From: Verrucomicrobiales bacterium
GTDB taxonomy: Bacteria > Verrucomicrobiota > Verrucomicrobiia > Limisphaerales > JAYPXF01
Assembly (NCBI GenBank): GCA_002715965.1
Contig: PBAL01000017.1
Location: 1-47,602, forward strand
Direction of reading: 5' to 3'
Length of the DNA: 47,602 bases
Positions 35,320 through 42,762 of the stretch are shown one piece after another. Each line of letters begins with the position of its first letter. The stretch's first letter is position 1. The notes beneath the pieces were generated by a model that made no database searches, had not been told where the DNA came from, and worked only from the letters and a program-made list of their open reading frames with translations. A program made the translations under genes and the position numbers.

Positions 35320-35742
35320 ATGTTTCGTCAATCAAGCGAGGAATTGACCGTCGGGACCCGCGGACGAGGGTTCACCGAACTTACTTCTGAGATCTCCTCG
35401 ATTGTTGATCGTAGCGGCGTGAAAGCTGGCGTTGCGACGATTCACGTTCAGCACACTTCGGCATCCTTGTTGATTCAGGAGAACGCAGATCCGGAGGTCC
35501 GTTCGGATCTTGAACGGATCTTTTCCCGCTTGGCTCCCGACGGGGATCCGATCTTCCGGCATACCTACGAGGGCGACGACGATATGCCGGCCCATGTGCG
35601 CACGGCGTTGACTGCCGTGAACGTGAGCATTCCCGTTCGGGGTGGCCGTATGACGCTCGGTACCTGGCAAGGCATCTATCTATGGGAACATCGCACGCAT
35701 GCGCATCGCCGGCGCGTGGCGGTGCATGTCTTGGGCGAATAA
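35320..35742 (+). CDS. yjbQ: YjbQ family protein (UPF0047)
   Basis: The ATG at 35320 gives 140 residues, the usual length of the family. It has IHVQHTSASLLIQENADPEV, HTYEGDDDMPAHVRTAL and GTWQGIYLWEHR, the conserved metal- and phosphate-site motifs. Members have weak thiamine-phosphate synthase activity in vitro; their true role is unknown. An in-frame extension to 35239 would overlap the TPR gene and has no family homology. It sits 5 bp after the TPR gene, and the FG-GAP gene starts 37 bp after its stop. Confidence 0.92.
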   Translation: MFRQSSEELTVGTRGRGFTELTSEISSIVDRSGVKAGVATIHVQHTSASLLIQENADPEVRSDLERIFSRLAPDGDPIFRHTYEGDDDMPAHVRTALTAVNVSIPVRGGRMTLGTWQGIYLWEHRTHAHRRRVAVHVLGE

Positions 35743-35779
35743 TCTGGCGTCTCCGGCGCGACGACGTTTAGCGTTTGCC

Positions 35780-38050
35780 ATGTCATTTGGAACACGGATT
35801 CTGGGAGCGTTGATCGTAGCCTGTTCGCTGGGCGTTCAGGGAGCCGGACTCAGCAAGAAGTTCTGGTTCGGAGGTCCTGAGATCTTTCCCATCGATCACC
35901 AGGTGCATTCCTTGAATGTCGCCGATTTGGATGGAGACGGCAGGAAAGACATCCTCGTCATCAACATCCGCCGTTCGCGATTGAACATCCTGTACAATCG
36001 CACGGGGTTGAAACCGCTGGAGGTAAAGAAGCGCGATTCCAGGGGTGTGAATCATCTTCCCCCCGACTCGCGTTTTGAATTGGACTCGATGTCGACTGAA
36101 CTCCGTGTGGTTGGCGTGACCGTGGGGGATTTCGATGGCGATCAAAAGCCGGACATCGCTCTGTACGGAGAACCGCGGCAACTGCAGTTTATTCGCAACG
36201 CTGGAAAACGCCAGTGGGACGATCCTGTTGTGTGGGAACTCGACGAAGGCGTGATGGGTTCGAACGGAATTCGCAAGGGGGACCTCAACGGAGACAAGCG
36301 CGACGACGTCCTTCTGCTGACGGGAACGGCCGTTCTGTTTTTCGCCCAGGCAAAGGACGGCGGGCTTGAAGAACCGAAGAAGATTCCGTTTCACGGTGCC
36401 GTTCAGGCGATGGACATTGTGGATCTCAATGCGGATGGCCGGAACGATCTGCTGCTGATCAATTGGGACAGCCGGAACCCCATGCGAGTCCGTCTTCAGG
36501 GTAAGAACGGACGTCTTGGACCGGAGGTTCAGCATCGCATGCCCAGGCTTCGTTCGTTCAACCCATCGAACATCGATGCGGACGACGCGTTGGAACTGGT
36601 CAACGTCCTTCAGCAATCCGGCCGCGTGCAAATTGCGGAGTTCTCGCGGCAAAAGGACAATCGTGGATTTACCTCGTCACCACTGTGGTTGAATCCATTG
36701 CCGAACACCTCGGCTTCATCGCGCGGGATGACCTGGGCGGACGTCAATCAGGATGGCTTTACAGATGTCGCCTATGCCGAGCCAAAGTCTGGCGCGATGC
36801 GAATCTTGGAGCGCAATGAGGACGGACATTTCAGCGAAGCCCGGACGTTCCCGAGTCTGTCGGGCATCACCCAGGTGCAGGTGTCTGACTGGAACAACAA
36901 CAAGCAGCAGGAGTTCTTTGTATTCAGTCCGGAGGAAAAGCAGATCGGTGTAACGGAGTATAAGAATGGAGCACGCCTTGCGTTTCCCGAGTTGCTACCA
37001 TTGGCAGGGAAGCCGGTTGCTTTTGTGGTGGGCAGGTTTGGTAAGGACGAGCACGTCGCTGCCGCTGTGTTGGTCGACAAGGATGGCAAGCGCGCCCTGG
37101 AATTACACCGCGCGGGCAAGAAAGCAGACACGATAACTCTTTCCGATGAGTTCCGTTCCTCACCATCGCGAATGTTCTTCCACGACATCGATCAGGACGG
37201 CTTCAACGATCTCGTTTTTCTGACTCCCTACGAAAAGATCCAGGTAATCAGATACGCCGAAAACTCGAATCATGAGGAGATAGACTTGTTCCCTCCCGGG
37301 GGAGCGGTTTCAAAACCCATCTACGGCATTGCGGATTTGAATGGTGATTCCAAACCAGAGCTTCTGCTCCCCCAAAAGAACTTCGTTCGCGCTGTTGTAT
37401 TGGAACAGAAGAAGGGCACCAAGTCGTGGAACTTCCGTGTCAGCGATCAGATCAATGGCAGCAAACGAAATTCGCAAGTCGGTGCGATAGCGTTTCGGAA
37501 GGCCAAGAAGGAATCCAAACTCTACCTGCTCGACGAGGGGAACCAGAGTCTATCCATCTGTGGGCTGGGCAAGGATGACGTGTGGAAGGTCGAACAGGAC
37601 GTCGAACTTCCGGTGGCCGACTTTCACTCGCTTGAGTCTATTCAGGTCGGTAATGACCAGAACACCTTGGGCTTCCTGGGCCTTAACACAGTCGCCTGGA
37701 TGACCAGCGGTGAGACGGGCTGGGAAATCGACAAGAGTTCCAGCTACGAAACCGCGGTTGAGAATGGTCGTCTGATTGATTCGATCTCCGGAGATTTGAA
37801 CAACGACGGCCGCACGGATGTGATTTTCCTCGAGGGACTCCGCAACCATATTGAAATCGCGGTCTACTGGGCGAATCGGCTTGAATCGGTTGTGCGTTGG
37901 CGGGTGTTTGAGCAGCAAACTTTTCGGGGAGCCCGGACGCGGAATCCCGAGCCGCGTGAGGCGGTCATCGAGGACTTCACCGGCGACGGACGCAACGACC
38001 TGGCCATTTTGGTGCACGATCGCGTGCTGCTTTATCCACAGGAGAAGTAA
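35780..38050 (+). CDS. FG-GAP/VCBS repeat protein, exported
   Basis: The ATG at 35780 starts a signal peptide (ILGALIVACSLGVQGAG) and gives 756 residues; an upstream GTG/ATG frame from 35699 overlaps yjbQ. The protein repeats calcium-binding loops of the type DLDGDGRKD, DFDGDQKPD, DLNGDKRDD, DLNADGRND, DINQDGFTD-like and DLNNDGRTD, as in seven-bladed integrin-like propellers. In PVC bacteria such proteins are secreted and probably bind surfaces or polymers; no enzyme domain was seen. Calcium dependence is inferred from the loops. It probably shares a transcript with the TPR and yjbQ genes. Confidence 0.85.
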   Translation: MSFGTRILGALIVACSLGVQGAGLSKKFWFGGPEIFPIDHQVHSLNVADLDGDGRKDILVINIRRSRLNILYNRTGLKPLEVKKRDSRGVNHLPPDSRFELDSMSTELRVVGVTVGDFDGDQKPDIALYGEPRQLQFIRNAGKRQWDDPVVWELDEGVMGSNGIRKGDLNGDKRDDVLLLTGTAVLFFAQAKDGGLEEPKKIPFHGAVQAMDIVDLNADGRNDLLLINWDSRNPMRVRLQGKNGRLGPEVQHRMPRLRSFNPSNIDADDALELVNVLQQSGRVQIAEFSRQKDNRGFTSSPLWLNPLPNTSASSRGMTWADVNQDGFTDVAYAEPKSGAMRILERNEDGHFSEARTFPSLSGITQVQVSDWNNNKQQEFFVFSPEEKQIGVTEYKNGARLAFPELLPLAGKPVAFVVGRFGKDEHVAAAVLVDKDGKRALELHRAGKKADTITLSDEFRSSPSRMFFHDIDQDGFNDLVFLTPYEKIQVIRYAENSNHEEIDLFPPGGAVSKPIYGIADLNGDSKPELLLPQKNFVRAVVLEQKKGTKSWNFRVSDQINGSKRNSQVGAIAFRKAKKESKLYLLDEGNQSLSICGLGKDDVWKVEQDVELPVADFHSLESIQVGNDQNTLGFLGLNTVAWMTSGETGWEIDKSSSYETAVENGRLIDSISGDLNNDGRTDVIFLEGLRNHIEIAVYWANRLESVVRWRVFEQQTFRGARTRNPEPREAVIEDFTGDGRNDLAILVHDRVLLYPQEK

Positions 38051-38056
38051 GGTCCG

Positions 38057-38554
38057 CTACGCCTGCGAAGAGTGGGGGAACTGTTCCAGATAGCGATACG
38101 CCTTGGGGGCACGGCCGTAGGCCCATCGTTGTTCTTCCATATGATAGGCAAAGCGATTGAACTTCGCGCCGTCTCCTGGTGCATAGACGGCGTTCTACTC
38201 GCGGCTGCCGGTTGAGACGATGTGTTGAATGGAGTCCACTTTGATCGCATCCATGGACAGTGTCGGACCCTTGGCGGATTCCGCGGGGACCGGTTGCTTG
38301 GCTTCGGCGGCTTGATGCTCAACCTCAGACAGAACCTCGGCCAGACGCTGCATCTCTTCGTTGGTCAGGACGCCGCCTTCGAACACCTCACGCAGTATCC
38401 CAAACAACACCTTGCCCGGCCAAGCGGTTCTCACTTCCTCGTCTTCATTGAGGTAGTCAGCGAGATCCCAGACTTCGCGTTCAGTCAGAATCTCGTCGTC
38501 GGTGATCCGTTGGATCTCTTCCAATGTGCCGGTGTGCGGCGTGTTCGTGCTCAC
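38057..38554 (-). pseudogene. Unknown gene interrupted by an in-frame amber codon
   Basis: From the GTG at 38554 (an ATG at 38599 is also in frame) the frame encodes 119 residues (ITDDEILTEREVWDLADYLN, VLFGILREVFEGGVLTNEEM) and stops at TAG 38195-38197. The same frame continues without a shift for another 45 codons, with protein-like text (AVYAPGDGAKFNRFAYHMEE, QRWAYGRAPKAYRYLEQFPH), to TAG 38057-38059. So either a nonsense mutation cut the gene or the first part is a shorter functional protein. No family was recognised. It lies 99 bp downstream of prfC, on the same strand. Confidence 0.6.
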
Positions 38555-38653
38555 GGTTGTCGGTCGTTGGTGTGCCCGAAAGCAGGGAAACGTTAACAAA
38601 ACAACCGTCGGGCGACATACTGCGATTGAGGGGGGGCGGAACGACGTGACTGG

Positions 38654-40255
38654 TCAGGTGTGACCGATCAGGGATGGTGGAAGGGGGGCCAATTTGAAGG
38701 CCGCGTTTAGCTCCTCGAAATAGTCTGCCGACCAGCTACTCGTGAACAGCACGACGATGTTTCCATCCATGTCCCTTGCGAGACTGGCGCCCGTCGGAAG
38801 GGAGAGTTGATCCAATTGCTCCTCGGGCATTTCGGGAAGCCATCGAACGGTGTCCCAAGGCGCGGATTCAAGCCGGGATTCAGCGCTGTATTCGGACTCC
38901 AAGCGATATTGTACCACTTCGAATTGCAGAGGGCCAACGGCGGCCAACAATGGAATTTTGGCCACGGCGTTTCTGATTTCCAGAACCTGGATGACGCCTT
39001 CCTGCAGGAGCTGGTCTAGTCCTTTGCGGAATTGCTTGAACTTGCCGGTGTTGGAGTTGTGCAGGTAGGCGAAAGACTCCGGGGCAAATCGGGGTATCTC
39101 GCGAAACAGGATCTTCGGATTCACACTCAAGGTGTCTCCAATTCCGAAGTCGGCATGGCCGACCAAACCGATAATGTCACCCGGGTAAGCCTCATCAACA
39201 GTCTCCCGGTCGTTTCCGAACAACTTGTGCGAACTGGACAGCCGGACGCTTTTGCCAGCGCGTGGATGATTCACGGACATGTCGCGCTCAAACTTTCCGG
39301 AACACACCCGCAGAAACGCGATGCGATCGCGATGACGCGGATCCATATTCGCCTGGATTTTGAAGATGAATCCGGAGAACGGATCGTTCTTTGGCGACAC
39401 CTCTTCACCATCGGCCCGGCGTGGTTTGGGTTCCGGCGCGTACTTCAGGAATCCATCCAGAAGGTGTTGCACGCCAAAATTGTTCAGACCGCTTCCGAAG
39501 TATACCGGCGTGGTTTGTCCCGCCAGAACCTGATCGTGATCGAAGGATTCGCCCGCAAGGTCAAGCATCTCCAATTCCTCCGTGACGCGCTCAAATGTTT
39601 CGTCATCGAGCCGCTTACGAATCACCGGATCGGAAAGATCGCCGATGGACTCGGGAGCGCGGTATTGGCCGCCCTGGGTTCTCTCAAAGAGCGAGATGTC
39701 TTTGCTCTGCCGATCGAAGATGCCCTTGAACTCGAATCCAGTGCCCACCGGCCAGTTCACGGGAAACGACCCGATGCCCAGTACGTTCTCCAGATCGTCG
39801 AGCAATTCCAACGGATCCTTCATCGGCCGGTCACACTTGTTCATAAAAGTGAAGATCGGAACGCCGCGCTGACGGCAGACTTCGAAGAGCTTGCGCGTCT
39901 GCGGCTCAATTCCCTTGGCTGCATCAATCACCATGACCACGGAATCCACCGCGGTAAGCACGCGATACGTGTCTTCGGAAAAGTCCTTGTGACCGGGGGT
40001 GTCCAGCAGGTTGATGCGAAAGCCCTGGTAGTCGAACTGCAACACGGTGGAACTGACCGAGATTCCGCGCTTGCGTTCCAGCTCCATCCAGTCCGACGTG
40101 GTGGCACGTTGATTCTTGCGTGCGGTGACCGAACCTGCGAGTTGCACGGCACCTCCATACAACAACAGCTTTTCCGTTAACGTCGTCTTGCCGGCGTCCG
40201 GATGTGAGATGATGGCGAAGGTACGTCTGCGCCTGATTTCTCCGTCGATATCCAC
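38654..40255 (-). CDS. prfC: Peptide chain release factor 3
   Basis: The 533-residue GTPase shows the P-loop SHPDAGKT (17-24), the switch region RGISVSST, DTPGH (85-89) and NKCD (139-142), followed by domains typical of RF3 (FIFKIQANMDPRHRDRIAFL, VVQYRLESEYS). RF3 frees class I release factors RF1 and RF2 from the ribosome after termination. Length and start (MDIDGEIRRRRTFAIISHPD) match family members. It is encoded between the acyl-CoA dehydrogenase gene (253 bp away) and the amber-interrupted gene. Confidence 0.96.
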   Translation of the reverse strand: MDIDGEIRRRRTFAIISHPDAGKTTLTEKLLLYGGAVQLAGSVTARKNQRATTSDWMELERKRGISVSSTVLQFDYQGFRINLLDTPGHKDFSEDTYRVLTAVDSVVMVIDAAKGIEPQTRKLFEVCRQRGVPIFTFMNKCDRPMKDPLELLDDLENVLGIGSFPVNWPVGTGFEFKGIFDRQSKDISLFERTQGGQYRAPESIGDLSDPVIRKRLDDETFERVTEELEMLDLAGESFDHDQVLAGQTTPVYFGSGLNNFGVQHLLDGFLKYAPEPKPRRADGEEVSPKNDPFSGFIFKIQANMDPRHRDRIAFLRVCSGKFERDMSVNHPRAGKSVRLSSSHKLFGNDRETVDEAYPGDIIGLVGHADFGIGDTLSVNPKILFREIPRFAPESFAYLHNSNTGKFKQFRKGLDQLLQEGVIQVLEIRNAVAKIPLLAAVGPLQFEVVQYRLESEYSAESRLESAPWDTVRWLPEMPEEQLDQLSLPTGASLARDMDGNIVVLFTSSWSADYFEELNAAFKLAPLPPSLIGHT

Positions 40256-40508
40256 AAGGGCGCGGACGTTAGCAGCTCGGGGTAAGGCAACAAGGCGAAT
40301 CCTTCTGAAGGGAGCCGTAGGGGTGATTTAGAGTGTTGGCGACTGGGGGGCACGCTATATGAGAGCCGCGATTGACCGCAGTCAGATCTGTTGGTTCTTG
40401 ATGCGTTCCCCCTCACCCTGTCCCTCTCGCAGCGGGGAGAGGCATCTCATATCTCATTCCGTCCCAAGCGGGAGCTTGGGACGGAGGTAAGGGGGAGTTG
40501 CTCAAGAA
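40256..40508. other. Intergenic region with palindromic repeat
   Basis: This spacer between the acyl-CoA dehydrogenase stop and the prfC start contains a perfect hairpin at 40459-40484 (CCGTCCCAAGC, loop GGGA, GCTTGGGACGG) and a CCCTCACCCTGTCCCTCTC word at about 40411 of a kind spread in many genomes. The hairpin has no T-run, so it is more likely a dispersed repeat than a terminator. Confidence 0.6.
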
Positions 40509-42416
40509 TCAGATGATTCCCTTCTCCAACCACTCGTTTTTGCCTTCGAGGACGTCTTGGGCGAGGCGGTAGTTTTGTTTGTCGTTGTTGGAGGTGAGGG
40601 CTCGGAAGAGTTCTTTCACCTTGAATCGGGATTCTTTGGCGACGCAGTCGGCGAGGGCCAGCGGCTCTTTGTCGCGGTTGGCGTCGCCGAGCATGGATTG
40701 GGCGCGGGAACAGGTCGCGGTGATGGCGAAAAGTTCGGTGCCGATTTCGACGAAGCGGCTGAGAAGAACTTGTCGTCGTTCCAGTTTTGGTCCGTAGATG
40801 GCCATGGCGTGGAAGAGACTGCGGCTGAGTTTGCGCGCGGTCTTCTTGGCGTATTTCAGATGCTTGGCGAGTTTGGGATGGATGCCGCCTTGGATCTTGG
40901 GCAATCTCCCATCGAGGAAGGCCAGCCATTGGCGCGGATACCAACGCGCGTAGAAGAGGCCGGCCTTCCAAGCAGACGCCGCGCGCTCGGTGATAGGCAG
41001 CTGGGTGTTGAGCGCGGCAGCGGCTACTTTAAGATGGGGATCGAGCGCTTCTCTTGCGATGAAGAGTCGCATGATTTCGCTCGATCCTTCGAAGATGGTG
41101 TTGATGCGGCAGTCGCGCATCCAGCGTTCGACGGCGATGGGTTCTTCGCCGCGTTCTTTCAGTGACTGGGCGGTTTCGTATCCGCGTCCGCCCCGAATTT
41201 GCATGGTCTCGTCGACGATTTCCCAGGCTTTTTCCGTGCCCCACATTTTACACATGGCAGCTTCGAGTCGGATGTCGGCCTGCTTGTCTTTGTCGACGAG
41301 GCTGGCGGTGTAGAGGGTCATGGCTTCCATGGCGAAGGTCTTGGCTGCGATCTTCGCGATCTTGTCGGCGACGGCCGCGTGTTTGCCGATGGCCGCCCCC
41401 CATTGCACGCGGTCGCGGGTCCATTCGCGGACGGTCTGCAGGCATTTCTTGGCCATGCCGGTGCAGGCAGCCGGAAGGGTGAGGCGTCCGGTGTTCAGGG
41501 TGGAGAGGGCGACTTTCAGGCCGCAGCCTTCGCCGGCGATGATATTTTCGACGGGGACTTTGACGTCGGTGAATTTCACGACGCCGTTGTAGAGGGCTTT
41601 CAGTCCCATGAAGCGGCATCGGCGCACGATTTCAACGCCGGGGGTGTTCATTTCCACGATGAAGGCGGTGATTTGTTTTCGTTTGCGTCCCTTGATTTCG
41701 CGATCGGGCGTGCGGGCCATGACGACAATGACGCCGGCTTTGGTGCCGTTGGTGCACCAGAGTTTTTCACCGTTGATGACGAAGTGTTTGCCGTCTTCGG
41801 TGGGTTCGGCGCGCGTGGACATGGCCGCTGGGTCGGAGCCGACGCCGGGTTCGGTAAGGGCGAAGGCGCTGATTTCGCCTTTGCCGAAGCGCGGGAGGAA
41901 TTTCTTCTTCTGTTCTTCGGTGCCGAAGAGCATGAGGGGTTGCGGCACGCCGATGGATTGGTGCGCGGAGATGAGGGCGGTGAGGTTGCCGCAGTAGCTG
42001 CCGAGCAGGGTCGCGGCGCGACAGTAATTGGTCTGGCTGAGGCCGAGGCCGCCGTATTGCGGGTGGATCTTGATGGCGAAGGTGCCCATGTCGCCGAGGC
42101 CTTTGATCACGTCATCGGGGACTTCGCCGGTGCGATCGATTTCATCGGGATCGGCCTTTTCGCGCAGGAAGCGTTCGAGGCGTTGGATGAAGGCGTCGCC
42201 CTGGTCCTGGTCTTCGTGAGTTTGTCGCGGATAGGGGAGCAGGCGTTCGACGTCACATTCGCCCATGAAAAGGTTTTGGGTGAAGCTGCCGGCTTCGGTT
42301 TCGGCGTCGCGTGCGGCTTCGGTGAGTTCGAGCGCGGCACGTTGGCCTGCGTTCATTTTCGACGTATCGATGGCGGGACCTTGGTTATCCATCGGTTTGG
42401 TATCTGTCGTTTTCAT
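40509..42416 (-). CDS. Acyl-CoA dehydrogenase, long form (VLCAD-like)
   Basis: The ATG at 42416, with AAAGGCAG upstream, gives 635 residues; the open frame extends to 42440. Landmarks are AFALTEPGVGSDPAAMSTRA, VINGEKLWCTNGT, TMQIRGGRGYETA and INTIFEGSSEIMRLFIAREA, which carries the likely catalytic Glu. The extra 200 C-terminal residues match the long FadE/VLCAD group. It would form the trans-2-enoyl-CoA, with FAD as cofactor, and pass electrons to an electron-transfer flavoprotein. The operon of FadJ, thiolase and ligase lies just upstream, so it belongs to fatty acid beta-oxidation. Confidence 0.9.
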   Translation of the reverse strand: MKTTDTKPMDNQGPAIDTSKMNAGQRAALELTEAARDAETEAGSFTQNLFMGECDVERLLPYPRQTHEDQDQGDAFIQRLERFLREKADPDEIDRTGEVPDDVIKGLGDMGTFAIKIHPQYGGLGLSQTNYCRAATLLGSYCGNLTALISAHQSIGVPQPLMLFGTEEQKKKFLPRFGKGEISAFALTEPGVGSDPAAMSTRAEPTEDGKHFVINGEKLWCTNGTKAGVIVVMARTPDREIKGRKRKQITAFIVEMNTPGVEIVRRCRFMGLKALYNGVVKFTDVKVPVENIIAGEGCGLKVALSTLNTGRLTLPAACTGMAKKCLQTVREWTRDRVQWGAAIGKHAAVADKIAKIAAKTFAMEAMTLYTASLVDKDKQADIRLEAAMCKMWGTEKAWEIVDETMQIRGGRGYETAQSLKERGEEPIAVERWMRDCRINTIFEGSSEIMRLFIAREALDPHLKVAAAALNTQLPITERAASAWKAGLFYARWYPRQWLAFLDGRLPKIQGGIHPKLAKHLKYAKKTARKLSRSLFHAMAIYGPKLERRQVLLSRFVEIGTELFAITATCSRAQSMLGDANRDKEPLALADCVAKESRFKVKELFRALTSNNDKQNYRLAQDVLEGKNEWLEKGII

Positions 42417-42762
42417 TTTGCTGCCTTTCTGTTGGTTCAACTTGTGTGTGGTTGAACGGTTAAAGCGTGGATGGGTTGAAGGGGTGTTTGCGTGGGGCCA
42501 AGTCCAATTCGTTCAGACGAGGGAATGGAGACATGGGAATTCGCTTAGGGATTACTTGTTGTGTACCAATTTCACATTGGTATTGGCTTGGGTTCTGGCA
42601 CTCCTTCAGGGTGCGGTGGTAAATAGATCCTATTCGCGGGGTGGCGCTTCGCTTACCCCGGGCTACCGGCTATTTGAACCCTTCCGGTTCATAGGTTTGT
42701 GCGCTTCGCGCAGAGAATTGTTCGATTCGTTTCATCGTTCGTTTATGCGTTCCAAATCTTCT
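42417..42762. other. Leader region of the acyl-CoA dehydrogenase gene
   Basis: This 346-bp spacer lies between the FadJ stop and the acyl-CoA dehydrogenase start and has no supported gene. It holds an inverted repeat near the start codon (42435-42457) and, at about 42630-42690, GC-rich words (CTTACCCCGGGCTACCGGCT, GAACCCTTCCGGTTC) that look like a dispersed hairpin repeat. No confident promoter was identified. Confidence 0.55.
42435..42457 (-). promoter_or_regulatory. Inverted repeat, possible operator
   Basis: GTTCAAC and GTTGAAC form a 7-bp inverted repeat with a 9-base spacer, 18 bp upstream of the acyl-CoA dehydrogenase ATG. The position fits a repressor site for beta-oxidation genes, but the sequence does not match the known FadR site and the call is weak. 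Confidence 0.25.

Noticed and set aside
40459..40484. Terminator for the acyl-CoA dehydrogenase gene
   Set aside because: The stem is perfect but no T-run follows on either strand; a dispersed palindrome is more likely.
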